A DNA stretch of 64,000 nucleotides from Pedobacter lusitanus (GCF_040026395.1 NZ_CP157278.1:5828001-5892000), one strand, 5' to 3'. Positions 1-9,520 are shown, numbered from the stretch's first letter. Notes: generated from the sequence alone by a model not told the origin. Made by a program: numbers and translations.

Positions 1-306
1 GGAAAAAATAGCAGAATTGGCTGCGTAACCAGAATTGAAGATTAATCCATTTGCCGCATGATGATAGCCGGCTATTTCTTTTTCCAGTTGTTCGGCAAAC
101 TCTGTGTTGCCGCTGAGTAACCTTGAACCGGTAGAACCGGAAAGTATTTGCGGATGTTCTTTCAGTGTTTCATGAACTAACCGGCGCAATTCAGCACTGC
201 GTGCGAAACCTAAATAATCATTAGAACTGAAATCGTGTAAGTCATTCTCATACTGAAGACTACGAAAAGTCGAATCCGCTTTTCTTTTGCTTATTTTTTC
301 AGACAT
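1..306 (-). CDS. bioF: 8-amino-7-oxononanoate synthase-like PLP enzyme, N-terminal part (BioF family)
   Basis: This is the first ~102 codons of an alpha-oxoamine synthase; the rest lies beyond the left edge. The family condenses an amino acid with an acyl-CoA or acyl-ACP using PLP; BioF joins alanine and pimeloyl thioester in biotin synthesis. The translated part shows the family landmarks DFSSNDYLGF, then GSTGSRLLSGNTEF, then GLIFNSGYAANSAI. The short N-terminus and SNDYLGF motif fit Bacteroidetes BioF better than serine palmitoyltransferase. The PLP lysine is not in view, so a sister enzyme cannot be excluded. Tandem ATG codons end at 309 and 306; either could start it. It lies 25 bp downstream of the di-iron protein gene on the same strand, so the two are probably co-transcribed. 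Confidence 0.75.
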   Translation of the reverse strand, partial: MSEKISKRKADSTFRSLQYENDLHDFSSNDYLGFARSAELRRLVHETLKEHPQILSGSTGSRLLSGNTEFAEQLEKEIAGYHHAANGLIFNSGYAANSAIFS

Positions 307-330
307 CATATCATTGGCGCCGTGCTTCAT

Positions 331-945
331 CTATATAGTCTGGGCTAAATCATTAATCCAGTTGCTATATAATACGGCTTCTATAGTAGTGATGTTTTCT
401 GCATGGGTTTCCCAGGTTGTGGAGAAATTTTTAAGCTGTGCAGTCATTTCTTCCAGGTGTCCCTGTTCTTCTATGATAATTGACCTGACGCTTACTTTAC
501 TCTTATGCTGGTTTAATACCTTTTGATAAACAGGGTAAATAAGATCTGCGCGTACTTCAATAGCATAGGTAACCAGCAGGTAGGCAGCAAATTTCAGTTC
601 GGCGCCAGATAACTGCAGCGTGTCTTTTAAATAACGGCTGGTCATCAGATCCAGCTTGTTCAGGTAGTATTTACTGCTGTAGGGTGCAAGAAGGTAGTCC
701 GGTTCATAGGTAGGACAGGTAGCTATATTTAGCCGGTCAATTTGTTTTTTCAGATAGTAAGCATGCCGGTGTTCTTCTGCAGCATGTTTTAAAACCATAT
801 AGCTGGTTGTTTCAGGTCTTTCGTTCGCTGAGATCTTTCTGGCCCCTATATTCTCCTGTAAAGACAGGGTGTTGAGGAAACGGGCATGGGTGTGATCATC
901 ACTGACTATATGTTCAAGAAGCGTTTCTAATTCCATTGATTTCAT
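331..945 (-). CDS. ferritin-like di-iron protein upstream of bioF
   Basis: A 204-residue, all-helical protein with no named family that I recognise. It carries the spaced ligand pattern of ferritin-like di-iron proteins: an early acidic helix, ExxH at residues 58-61 (EHRH), a lone Glu at 130 in the next long helix (YAIEVRAD), and ExxH at 160-163 (EQGH). No signal peptide or membrane segment is visible, so it is probably cytosolic. It is the first gene of a minus-strand unit continuing into bioF, and a MocR regulator diverges 58 bp away. An oxygen-dependent step connected with biotin or another acyl-CoA/amino-acid condensation is a guess from context. Met4 (936) is an alternative start. Confidence 0.65.
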   Translation of the reverse strand: MKSMELETLLEHIVSDDHTHARFLNTLSLQENIGARKISANERPETTSYMVLKHAAEEHRHAYYLKKQIDRLNIATCPTYEPDYLLAPYSSKYYLNKLDLMTSRYLKDTLQLSGAELKFAAYLLVTYAIEVRADLIYPVYQKVLNQHKSKVSVRSIIIEEQGHLEEMTAQLKNFSTTWETHAENITTIEAVLYSNWINDLAQTI

Positions 946-1003
946 TTGTTTGAGTCAAAAGTATTACCTTGCCGGATAGTTGGTGTGTACCAGTTTTAAG
1001 TTT

Positions 1004-2488
1004 ATGAGTAGTCCGGTTCAGATTTCTTTTCCAAATGTTATCCATATCGACAGATCATTAGATCGTCCGGTATATCTTCAGATAGCCCATCAAATGATCA
1101 ATGCGATACAAAGAGGGGTGCTTTTAGCCGGAGTTCAGCTGCCGGGAACCCGTAGTTTGTCGGAAGCCCTGAATGTGCACCGGAAAACGATAATTGCGGC
1201 ATATGATGAGCTGGATGCTCAGGGATGGACTGAAATCAGGCCAAATAAGGGGACTTTTGTGAGAAATAAGGGGCCGCAGGAGAATATCGCCCTGCAATCT
1301 TATGATGAAAAGTTTCTGACCAGTTATCCTTCCGAGACCGGTTATCGTTTTAAACAAAGTATTCTGCTGGATGTATTAACTGTAGGGCCGGCTGCAGGGC
1401 TGGAATTCAATGATGGTCTTCCTGATATCCGATTGCTTCCACTGGAAAGATTATCAAAGGTTTATGGCGGAATTTTAAAAAGCAAAACGAATTATAAGCA
1501 TTTCGGCTATTCTCATGTGGAGGGAAATGAATATTTCAGGGAAACACTGGCTTCATACCTTAATAATACCAGAGGACTGCATATCAATAAGAATAATATT
1601 CTGACAACCAGGGGGATTCATATGAGTATTTATATGGCATCGAGTATGCTGATTGAGCCCGGTGATCTGGTTATTGTAGGTGATTTAAGTTATTATCTGG
1701 CTAATATGTGTTTTCAGCAGTCAGGAGGCAGAATAATTTCTGTACCTGTTGATGCTGATGGGATTTCTGTAGAGGCCATCAGAGAGCTTTGCAAAACAAA
1801 AAAAATAAGGATGTTATACCTGACTCCTCATCATCATTATCCAACTACAGTGACTTTAAGTGCTGAGAGGAGGGTGGAACTATTGCAGCTGGCACAAACC
1901 TATGGCTTCATTATTCTGGAAGATGACTATGATTATGACTTTCATTATAACGGTAATTCTGTGTTACCGATGGCCAGTGCGGATACCAATGGGATGGTAG
2001 TTTATATCGGTTCATTCTGTAAATCCCTGGCCCCTGGTTTTCGTTCAGGATACCTGATTGCTCCGGAAAATCTGATCCGGGAAATGGCCAAATTCCGCAG
2101 GCTGGTAGACAGGCAGGGCGACATGCTGATGGAGCAGGCACTGGCCGAATTACTGGAGGAAAAAGAGATTCAGCGACACCTTAAAAAGGCAGTGAAAATC
2201 TATCAGGAACGCCGCGATGTTTTTGCAGATTTACTGGAAAAACATCTGGGAGAGGAGCTGAGTTTTTCTTCTCCACCAGGAGGATTGTCTGTCTGGACAA
2301 AATGGAATCCCCAGCTGAATCTGATGCGGATCAGTAAAAATTGTCTGAAGAGAAATCTGCATCTTCCTCAGGAATTATTGTACCAGACTGATAGTTTTAC
2401 GGCCATGAGACTGGGCTTTGGAAATCTGAATTCGGGGGAGCTGGAAGAGGCTGTGAGTATACTTAGCCAGGCAGTAAAAGAGAGTTAA
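1004..2488 (+). CDS. MocR/PdxR-type GntR regulator with aminotransferase-like domain
   Basis: This 494-residue protein begins with a GntR winged helix-turn-helix (about residues 20-85, with QLPGTRSLSEALNVHRKTI). A fold-type I aminotransferase-like domain fills the rest. The PLP lysine is K340 in GSFCKSLAPGFRSGY, and the cofactor-contact motif EDDYDYDFHY precedes it. MocR proteins usually sense PLP or an amino-acid aldimine and control adjacent genes. I chose ATG 1004 because an in-frame TTG at 980 would add an unlikely leader and the homologous region begins at SSPVQISFP. It diverges from the di-iron protein-bioF unit over 58 bp, so control of that unit is the simplest inference. The effector is unknown. 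Confidence 0.85.
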   Translation: MSSPVQISFPNVIHIDRSLDRPVYLQIAHQMINAIQRGVLLAGVQLPGTRSLSEALNVHRKTIIAAYDELDAQGWTEIRPNKGTFVRNKGPQENIALQSYDEKFLTSYPSETGYRFKQSILLDVLTVGPAAGLEFNDGLPDIRLLPLERLSKVYGGILKSKTNYKHFGYSHVEGNEYFRETLASYLNNTRGLHINKNNILTTRGIHMSIYMASSMLIEPGDLVIVGDLSYYLANMCFQQSGGRIISVPVDADGISVEAIRELCKTKKIRMLYLTPHHHYPTTVTLSAERRVELLQLAQTYGFIILEDDYDYDFHYNGNSVLPMASADTNGMVVYIGSFCKSLAPGFRSGYLIAPENLIREMAKFRRLVDRQGDMLMEQALAELLEEKEIQRHLKKAVKIYQERRDVFADLLEKHLGEELSFSSPPGGLSVWTKWNPQLNLMRISKNCLKRNLHLPQELLYQTDSFTAMRLGFGNLNSGELEEAVSILSQAVKES

Positions 2489-3015
2489 AATTTGATAAAA
2501 TATTGACTTATCATTTGATAGTATTAATTTTTTAATCTGCTGTTTTTCAATGTTATTTTGGATTTTATATGAATTTATTCTTTTGTTTTAAAGATAAGGT
2601 TTCATCTTGCCGTATTTTACCGTTTAAATGACAGATGTAGTGGTAATCTGCTCCTCTTTAGAAAGCCGGTTTTCCTGACTTATCCTGTCAGATCAGCTGC
2701 GGGAAATCCGGATCAGCTCCTGGTTATGCTCCCGGAAAACGGAGGAGCCAGAGAGCTGTAAGTGATTGATGTTGGTATAGGGTTGGTATACCCCTGGGGT
2801 ATACCAACCCTATACCAACCCCGAACTCTAGCATACCTTAAACATGTCTCCGGCGGTGTTCTCTTTTTTGGGACATCTGACCCTTTCTGCCTGCCGCAAA
2901 GTCTGTAAATTGTGACGAAAAAAACCAGTTGAAATTATGCTGATTTTACTGCCTGGTAATGGATTGGAGATAGGCACCTGGTTAACAATAATCACTAAAA
3001 ATAATTGTAAGGGCA
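2489..3015. other. 527-bp intergenic region with a large palindrome
   Basis: No convincing gene is seen on either strand. The region holds the 49-nt palindrome at 2771-2819, described separately, and a spaced direct repeat GATCAGCT at 2691 and 2711. The last 200 bp before the glycosyltransferase presumably contain its promoter, but I could not assign -33 and -7 elements confidently. Confidence 0.5.
2771..2819. repeat. perfect 24-bp inverted repeat with 1-nt centre, built from 11-bp units
   Basis: Positions 2771-2794 and 2796-2819 are exact reverse complements around a single T at 2795. Each arm contains two tandem 11-bp units (GTTGGTATAGG then GTTGGTATACC in the left arm). No T-run follows, so it does not look like an ordinary terminator. 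It sits about 200 bp upstream of the glycosyltransferase start. Its size and inner periodicity suggest a mobile palindromic element or a cooperative protein-binding site. Confidence 0.85.
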
Positions 3016-4218
3016 ATGAAAAAAATAAAGATCATCGAAGCCGGAAATGAACTTGGTTTAGGCGGTACTGAATACACGATTCAATTAATCAGTAAGTTTC
3101 TCAATAAAGAAAATTTTGAAGTTACTGTAGTAGGAGTCAGGGAAGGTGGAGCCAGGGTTAAACTGATTCAGGATCTTGGAATCAATGTGATGATTTTAAA
3201 TGGTGATATGGTTAAGCTTGCACAATTGCTTCGTGAAACAGATGTGTTTCACTGGCATGGGGATGGTACGCTGACTCCGGAAATATTTAGTGTAGTGAAA
3301 GCAAACAAACCAAAGCTTGTGCTGATGACCAATGTTTTTGGATTATATGATCATTCTCCATTCTATGACCTTGTGGATTACGATTTGTTTATCTCAAAAA
3401 TGATTCTGATCCGCAGAATGTTCAGAGACAGTCATCTGGAAGATAATTTTGCGTCAAAAAGAAAGGCATTACCCTATCCTGTTGATGTGAAGCATATTAA
3501 TAGTCTGTTACCATCTGATAGTCAGCTGAAACTGTTTAAGCAGGAGCATAATTTGCAGGGGGCTTTTGTGGTAGGTAGGATAGGTCGTGCGGATATTGCT
3601 AAGTTTGACATCATTGCGTTGGATGGGTTTGCAGCATTTGCAAAAAGAGTTAGTAATGCAAAGTTTCTGCTGGTAGGGGCAACTCAGGAAATTCTGGCCT
3701 ATGCCGCGGCGCTGAATATCCTGGACAAGCTGATTGTTTTTGATACTACTTCAGATTTTAAGCAGCTATTAATGTATTACAAAGCTATGGATGTCTTTCT
3801 TGCTGCAAGCAGAATAGGAGAAAGCTTTGGAATGGTCATCGCCGAAGCGATGACCGTGGGTCTTCCTGTTGTGACTATCAGTACTTTAGATCGGGATAAT
3901 GCACAGATTGAGCTGGTTGATAATGGACAGACAGGTTTTGTTGTACAGCGTGATAAAGACAGGATTGCTGATGTGCTTGTCTTTCTGTATGAAGATGAAA
4001 AAATAAGAGAGATACTATCTGCATCTGCAAAACGAAAAGTAACCAAAGAGTACAGAGCTGATAAAATTGTTAAAAGTCTGGAGAACCTGATATATAATCA
4101 TTTGAATATTGGTGCAGCAAAATATAAAGAATCACTTCTGAAGGATTATTCGCTGGAAATTGTAAATGATTATTTTAACCGGTGTTCAGACCTGTGGGAG
4201 CCGGAAAACAGGTCTTAA
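3016..4218 (+). CDS. GT-B glycosyltransferase, family 4-like
   Basis: A 400-residue GT-B enzyme predicted to transfer a sugar from a nucleotide donor. The N-terminal half starts with a Rossmann strand and glycine loop (IIEAGNELGLGGTEYT). The C-terminal half has the GT4 donor-site motif ESFGMVIAEAMTVGLPVV, containing the two conserved glutamates, at about residues 273-290. There is no signal peptide or membrane helix, so it should act at the inner face of the membrane or in the cytosol. It is a single gene with no polysaccharide cluster around it. The acceptor cannot be read from the sequence. It converges with the glycosidase gene, leaving a 30-bp gap. Confidence 0.85.
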   Translation: MKKIKIIEAGNELGLGGTEYTIQLISKFLNKENFEVTVVGVREGGARVKLIQDLGINVMILNGDMVKLAQLLRETDVFHWHGDGTLTPEIFSVVKANKPKLVLMTNVFGLYDHSPFYDLVDYDLFISKMILIRRMFRDSHLEDNFASKRKALPYPVDVKHINSLLPSDSQLKLFKQEHNLQGAFVVGRIGRADIAKFDIIALDGFAAFAKRVSNAKFLLVGATQEILAYAAALNILDKLIVFDTTSDFKQLLMYYKAMDVFLAASRIGESFGMVIAEAMTVGLPVVTISTLDRDNAQIELVDNGQTGFVVQRDKDRIADVLVFLYEDEKIREILSASAKRKVTKEYRADKIVKSLENLIYNHLNIGAAKYKESLLKDYSLEIVNDYFNRCSDLWEPENRS

Positions 4219-4248
4219 TGTCTTAATACTTATCAGGTTTGGTGTCTC

Positions 4249-5817
4249 TTATTTCTTATCTGGTTTGATATTCAGTATCTGGCTCCCCCCATTCCACTGC
4301 AATTTAATTACAACAGGAATATTGGAATGAATCTTGATTTTTGGTTTATCTGTATTGTTTTTTCTTGCAGCACACCAAAAGTCAAGGAGTCCGTTTTCTT
4401 TAAAGGGGTATTTTTTGACACCAAACTCGTCTGTTAAGCGTATGTCCCAGGTAATCATATTTTCCGGCACTTCAGGTTTAAGGCCAAATACATATTCAAA
4501 AAGTACTGAAATCGGGACCAGGCCAGTCCATCCAACCAAATCTTTACGATCCTTGCCCAGAACTTTATCAGGAGCGTAATTTTCCCAAAGTGATCCGGTC
4601 TGGTCAAAGACCTGAACTACATTGTCCAAATGATTTTTTGCTATAACAAAGGCAAGGGAGTCCTGTTTGTATTGCGTAAGCCCTCTTAATACCATATACG
4701 AGGTAGGAGCCCAGACGCCACCACGCCAGTATCCGCCATCTGCGCTATAACCCGGGTCATCTGCCGAAAGGGTTGGTACTCGATGCAGGCGGGCAAATTC
4801 CTTAGGGTTTTCCAGATGGGCTGTGAAGTCTGCTAAATGCTGATCTGGCACAACACCTGCAAGTAAAGCCCAGTATGCTGCAATACTTTTTACATCAGAG
4901 AGTTTTCCATCGCGATAACGGTCATAAAAAAAACTGGTTTTGTCAGACCACATGTGCTGCTGTACATAACTGGTCAGGAAGCCGACTTCGGTTACGATAT
5001 CTTTCACCTCGTTTTGACGATTTAATTTTTCGGCCATTGCTATCAGTGTTTTACCAGCAAAAATTTGTTGAAGGGTTGTGTCAATCCAGGACATGAAACC
5101 TGTACTGAACTGGCCGGAATAGCCAGCCGGCAATCGGGGCTGATTATCCATTCCGCAACCCCATCCACTGGAATAATAGGAACCATCAGGCCATGATCTG
5201 TTATCTCTGAACCACTGATAATAAGCCAGAAGTGGGCTGAACACGTTTTTTAACCGTTCCATGTCATGGAAGTTCTGGAAATATTCCCATTCTGCCCAGG
5301 GCATAATATTGGGGCCCGTACTTGATACATCAAATTTTTCAAAAAGTTTATCCCCGTTTAGTTCTGATATTTCACGGCAGATATATCCATCTTTTTCCTG
5401 TTTGACATAAAAATTATCCATGCTGGATTGAAAATCAAAAGCGTGATGACCATAGCGGCCGAATAATACCATAAAACTTGTATCCCACATGAAGATATGC
5501 TGGTTAAACGCTGGATCAATAAAAGGCTTGATAAAGCCATTTTCGGAGGTTGCACCATGCAGATTTGAAAAAGCTGTTTCCCATGCTTTCCAGTAACAGC
5601 GGATTACATTTTGTCTTTCAGGCCAGAATGGTTCAGGGAGTTTTGCTTTGCTGCTTTCAAATGTTGGTGGTGGTGTTTTGTCCGCATTTTTTTTGATGAA
5701 TATATTTTGTTCCACCAGGGTGTTGGGGATACAGGTATTTGCATAATGCTGAGCACTGGCCGCTTTAGAAAGCAATAGCACGCCTAAAGTAAACAACAAT
5801 GTATTTACTGGTTTCAT
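4249..5817 (-). CDS. secreted (alpha/alpha)6-barrel glycoside hydrolase, MGH1/GH63-like
   Basis: A 522-residue protein with a clear signal peptide (LLFTLGVLLLSKAASA, cleavage near residue 22), so it should act in the periplasm or outside the cell. The body matches the trehalase/mannosylglycerate hydrolase/GH63 barrel: HIFMWDTSFMVLFGRYGHHA, the aspartate-containing SGWGCGMDNQPRLP, and YWRGGVWAPTSYMVLRGL followed by LWENYAPD. In this clan an Asp in the GxDN region and a Glu in the W-E-N region act as general acid and base, which is consistent here. The substrate is probably an alpha-linked gluco- or manno-oligosaccharide, but this is not determined. It has no SusCD partners in view. Confidence 0.8.
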   Translation of the reverse strand: MKPVNTLLFTLGVLLLSKAASAQHYANTCIPNTLVEQNIFIKKNADKTPPPTFESSKAKLPEPFWPERQNVIRCYWKAWETAFSNLHGATSENGFIKPFIDPAFNQHIFMWDTSFMVLFGRYGHHAFDFQSSMDNFYVKQEKDGYICREISELNGDKLFEKFDVSSTGPNIMPWAEWEYFQNFHDMERLKNVFSPLLAYYQWFRDNRSWPDGSYYSSGWGCGMDNQPRLPAGYSGQFSTGFMSWIDTTLQQIFAGKTLIAMAEKLNRQNEVKDIVTEVGFLTSYVQQHMWSDKTSFFYDRYRDGKLSDVKSIAAYWALLAGVVPDQHLADFTAHLENPKEFARLHRVPTLSADDPGYSADGGYWRGGVWAPTSYMVLRGLTQYKQDSLAFVIAKNHLDNVVQVFDQTGSLWENYAPDKVLGKDRKDLVGWTGLVPISVLFEYVFGLKPEVPENMITWDIRLTDEFGVKKYPFKENGLLDFWCAARKNNTDKPKIKIHSNIPVVIKLQWNGGSQILNIKPDKK

Positions 5818-5901
5818 AGAATTTATAAGTTATAGTTGATTTTTTCAAAGTAACTAAACTGATGCTTAGCAACTGTCCTCGACAGTCTGTTCGGCATTAA
5901 C

Positions 5902-8274
5902 TTATAAAACTTCTATACCTTTTGCTTCGAGTTCGTCAAAAATGATAGAATTGATGCTGCTTTTTGTGTTCTCTGCCTGTGAAATGTCTTTGCACCAGAA
6001 ATAGATCTTAATTCCGCTGCTGTTCTTGTTTTTTGGAATAATGATGATTTTAGGTTCTTTGGCCACGAAAATATTATCATGGGTGGCAATGATTTCTTTG
6101 ATAGTCTCTGTTACTTCTTCCCGCTGAAAAGGGTTGCTCACAGAAAACTCTATGACCACACGCATCTGGTTATTGGTCAGTGTCCAGTTGATAATGTTAT
6201 TGGATAAAATTGCACCATTTGGGATGATGATTTCTGCTCCGTCATCTGTCAGTAAGGTACTTGCACGTAATCCGATTTCTTTTACCTTGCCTTTTTTATC
6301 ACTGATCTCAACTACGTCACCAATACGTACGGTTTTATCAAAAATAAGGATAATACCGGAAACAAAATTACTTACGATGTTCTGAAGCCCTAAGCCGATC
6401 CCTACGCCCAGTGCGCCCAGCACGACGGTGATCTTGTCAAGCGGAAGTCCAGAAGCTGCTACAGCGATTAAAAAGCCGCCTATGAGCAAAATTAATTTGG
6501 TTACTATCAGTTTAGAACGCTCGCTTTTATTGTCATCAAGAGAGTCATCACCTGTGTCACCAAAAAAGTAAGCAATGTATTTTTGCAGAAAGTTGGCTAT
6601 CCAGATAATAATCAGAAACAGGCCTATACCCCAGAAAGTGAATATAAGGGTTCCTATCTGGCGTTTTTCATTCAGAAAGGCGATCAGCGAAGTATACAAA
6701 CTATCAAAGATGTTCAGGTTAACCAGTAACAGCGTCAGCCAGATCAGAAATACTGCAATACCTAATAAGCCACGCAGACTTTTGACAACAGGCTCCCAGT
6801 CAAAATGCTCAGGATAGTCTTTTCTGACCCTGCTGCTTTTGATCTGCAGTAAAAAGGCTTCTGTGATCATTCCGGCAAGGATAATCAATGATATAGCATG
6901 TAATGCAGAGTTGACAGCACTGCTGTAAAAAATCTGGGTTAGCGTAAAACGACCAAATAAATTACAGATAATAGCCAGGAAGTTAAAAATGATGTAAATG
7001 ATTCCAACACTTTTAAGTAATCTGTATTTTACTGCTTTTTCTTTTAAAATCTTGTAACTGTATAAGCCATAAACCAGTGAAGCTATACCAAATATCAGCA
7101 GTAACCAGCGTTGGTAACGTGCAGGCATTCCCAGTGAACGCAGGATTATCGGAAAAACCAGCAGTACAACAAAAATACACCATTTGTAAAAAATATCCCT
7201 TGGCAGTCTTTTGAAAAACAGTGCTGTGATACTGAATGCCAGTAATACATGGATGGTTTCTATATAGAGTGCAGGTGCTAAGAGGTCAAAAACAGGAGCC
7301 AGCGTGAGTATGAAAATCAGGCTGATCAGATAAGGTTTAGGTCTTACAAATGTGAAATTGAGGTGGTTTACAGAGTCCAGTCTATTTCTTTGTTTCAGAC
7401 TTTTAAAATTAAAATACAACCAGAAGAAAAAAGCGGCGCCTAAAACTATCAGTAAAAAACGGCTGCCCCGGGTATATTCAAAGTAATAGCCGGAAACCTG
7501 CTGCTCACTTTCCATAAAGCGCTGAAAGTCTACTTTTTTATTGGCTGCTTTATCTACAGATTCCCAGAGATACCGTCTTTCTTTGCTGAATGCTTTGATA
7601 CTTACAGATTCGAGCTGGTTGTCTGCAGTATAGGTTAATTCTCTGATATTAATGATGTTGGCGGATGTTCTTGCCTGAAGACTGTTGATTAAGCTGGTAT
7701 TGGATTTAATCAGGCTATCCATAATTATCCGTTTTTTGCCCAGCTCTGCAAACTCTGTTTTAAAACTTCTCTTTAAAGAATCTGTTCTGAATATTTTCAT
7801 CAGTACAGTATCTTTTCGCAGATTAAGAATCTGCGTTTTAAGTCCGTTTAATTTTTTTTCATAATCCTGCAGATCTGCCAGACAACGTACGTTGTTAGTC
7901 TCGAGTTCATCCAGCAGCGTCTGATACATCTGCAGGTTTTGGACATTAAGTGTTCTGTCACCCTGACTGAGACGCTTTTTTAAAAGGGCAATTGCCGCTT
8001 CGTCCTGTTTCAGGTGTCCTGCTATGGGTTCCAGCAGATAAAATGAAGAAGTGGTTACCTCAACCTGGTTAATTGTCTCAAATACCTTACCCAGGCGAAG
8101 CAGATAATCGCTTCGGTTGAGTACAGTTGAGTCGGTCAGGTAGGAGAGATCACTGGTACTTTTAACAGCTTTTTTCTGCTGCGCTAAAATTTGTGTGCTA
8201 TTAAAAAACAGCACCATCAGCAGGATTAAAAATCCCGGACGCTGCGCAATTGAAAAAGAGCTGCTGATCTTCAT
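5902..8274 (-). CDS. MscS-family mechanosensitive channel with long periplasmic N-terminus
   Basis: A 790-residue membrane protein. It has a signal peptide (residues ~12-31), a helical, coiled-coil-prone extracytoplasmic region to about residue 265, and then many transmembrane segments. The conserved MscS pore helix and beta domain follow: VLGALGVGIGLGLQNIVSNF, GIILIFDKTVRIGDVVEI and DDGAEIIIPNGAIL. MscS channels open under membrane tension to release solutes after hypo-osmotic shock; the extended N-terminus resembles the large YbdG/MscK-like class. Its ATG follows directly on the stop of the upstream GNAT gene (TAAATG at 8277-8272), so translation is probably coupled. Confidence 0.88.
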   Translation of the reverse strand: MKISSSFSIAQRPGFLILLMVLFFNSTQILAQQKKAVKSTSDLSYLTDSTVLNRSDYLLRLGKVFETINQVEVTTSSFYLLEPIAGHLKQDEAAIALLKKRLSQGDRTLNVQNLQMYQTLLDELETNNVRCLADLQDYEKKLNGLKTQILNLRKDTVLMKIFRTDSLKRSFKTEFAELGKKRIIMDSLIKSNTSLINSLQARTSANIINIRELTYTADNQLESVSIKAFSKERRYLWESVDKAANKKVDFQRFMESEQQVSGYYFEYTRGSRFLLIVLGAAFFFWLYFNFKSLKQRNRLDSVNHLNFTFVRPKPYLISLIFILTLAPVFDLLAPALYIETIHVLLAFSITALFFKRLPRDIFYKWCIFVVLLVFPIILRSLGMPARYQRWLLLIFGIASLVYGLYSYKILKEKAVKYRLLKSVGIIYIIFNFLAIICNLFGRFTLTQIFYSSAVNSALHAISLIILAGMITEAFLLQIKSSRVRKDYPEHFDWEPVVKSLRGLLGIAVFLIWLTLLLVNLNIFDSLYTSLIAFLNEKRQIGTLIFTFWGIGLFLIIIWIANFLQKYIAYFFGDTGDDSLDDNKSERSKLIVTKLILLIGGFLIAVAASGLPLDKITVVLGALGVGIGLGLQNIVSNFVSGIILIFDKTVRIGDVVEISDKKGKVKEIGLRASTLLTDDGAEIIIPNGAILSNNIINWTLTNNQMRVVIEFSVSNPFQREEVTETIKEIIATHDNIFVAKEPKIIIIPKNKNSSGIKIYFWCKDISQAENTKSSINSIIFDELEAKGIEVL

Positions 8275-9405
8275 TTATACCTTTGTGGTTTGAATACGTT
8301 TTTCGTAAATTCTGTATTTTTTATAGGGATCACCTTTGATTGCCTTGATTGCGTTGTTTACTAAGTCATTGTGTTCCAGTGTCCAGGATGCTTCTGCATA
8401 CTTTAATCCTTTAGCTTTATAGGCTTTGATAATATTGCCGTATAAACAAGCTTCGATACCCAGTTTACGGTAACCTTCTATAACGCCCAGCAGTAAAATT
8501 CTGATTCCGGATACTTTCTTTTTGTTCATCAGCAATTTAAACAGACCGGTAGGAAATAATCTTCCTTTTTTGATTTTGATCAGAATTTCGTTGATATCTG
8601 GTATGGCCGCACCGAAGCCGACAATCTTTCCATCCTGTTCTGCAACAAGACAAAAATCAGGATCTAAAATCATTTTCAGATCTTTTGCCTGGTAATCATA
8701 TTCCTCATCATTCAATGGTACAAAACCCATGTTTTTATCCCAGGCTTTGTTATAAACTTCACGAAGGTTTTCTGCTTCCTCCTTGAATTTTTTCATATTG
8801 ATCTTACGGATCGTGATATTACTTCGTTTTAACCGATCCTGTAGTTTTTCAAGTAATTGTACTGAACGGTCATCATAATTATCTCCATCCCATTTCCATG
8901 CAATCAGATCTACTTTTTTGGAAAGTCCGGTTTGTTCGAGTAATGCCGGGTAATAAGAGGCATTGTATGGCATCATCACTACTGGTGGAGAATCAAAACC
9001 CTCAATCAGCAATCCGCAGGATTCGTTGGTAGAAAAATTGACAGGGCCGATAATGGTTTCCACTCCTTTTTCTTTTAACCATTTCTCCGCTTCTGCGATC
9101 AGCAATGAAGCACTTTCGTTATCATTGATACAATCAAAAAAGCCAAAAAAACCATCATTGGCCTGGTTGGCGATATTGTGGTTATTATTTAAGATAGCGG
9201 CAATACGTCCGGTAACTTTATCCCCGTCATAAAGCAAAAAGGTCTGAAGGGAAGAATGTTTGTGAAACGGGTGTGTGGTTAATAAATCTTTTTGTGCAAT
9301 AAACAGTTCCGGGACGTAGTTTGGATCATGCTGGTATAGCTCATGTGGAAAATCAATAAATGTTTTTAGTTCTTTTTTTGATTTTACCGCAATTATTTTT
9401 TTCAT
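8275..9405 (-). CDS. GNAT-superfamily acyltransferase-like protein
   Basis: A 376-residue protein resembling the long, YghO-like branch of acyl-CoA N-acyltransferases in Bacteroidetes. The N-terminal half contains FIDFPHELYQHDPNYVPEL and GPVNFSTNESCGLLIEGFD. The C-terminal half has a GNAT-like core (DFCLVAEQDGKIVGFGAAIP, then ILLLGVIEGYRKLGIEACLY), where the acetyl-CoA pyrophosphate loop would lie. Substrate and acyl donor are unknown. It is the upstream partner of the mechanosensitive channel gene, with stop and start codons touching. No signal peptide is present, so it is cytosolic. Confidence 0.72.
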   Translation of the reverse strand: MKKIIAVKSKKELKTFIDFPHELYQHDPNYVPELFIAQKDLLTTHPFHKHSSLQTFLLYDGDKVTGRIAAILNNNHNIANQANDGFFGFFDCINDNESASLLIAEAEKWLKEKGVETIIGPVNFSTNESCGLLIEGFDSPPVVMMPYNASYYPALLEQTGLSKKVDLIAWKWDGDNYDDRSVQLLEKLQDRLKRSNITIRKINMKKFKEEAENLREVYNKAWDKNMGFVPLNDEEYDYQAKDLKMILDPDFCLVAEQDGKIVGFGAAIPDINEILIKIKKGRLFPTGLFKLLMNKKKVSGIRILLLGVIEGYRKLGIEACLYGNIIKAYKAKGLKYAEASWTLEHNDLVNNAIKAIKGDPYKKYRIYEKRIQTTKV

Positions 9406-9520
9406 ATGAACAATTTGAATGGAGAGGTTTATACCTGTTTATAATCCGATTTTGTATTTCGGTCTCCAAATATATTCAAATGCATAATAGCTTGTATAAT
9501 TCATCAGTATTTTGATCAGA

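Noticed and set aside
1..306. Partial left-edge gene as serine palmitoyltransferase
   Set aside because: The DFSSNDYLGF start and short N-terminus match BioF better; SPT usually has a longer N-terminal segment. Not fully excluded because the gene is cut.
2828..3016. A 62-codon minus-strand open frame in the gap before the GT4 gene
   Set aside because: It begins with a rare TTG overlapping the GT start codon, has no recognisable motif and lies in intergenic-like sequence.
5850..5890. ACTGTC/GACAGT hairpin between the MscS and glycosidase genes
   Set aside because: Only 6 bp of stem with no T-run on either strand; not a convincing terminator.
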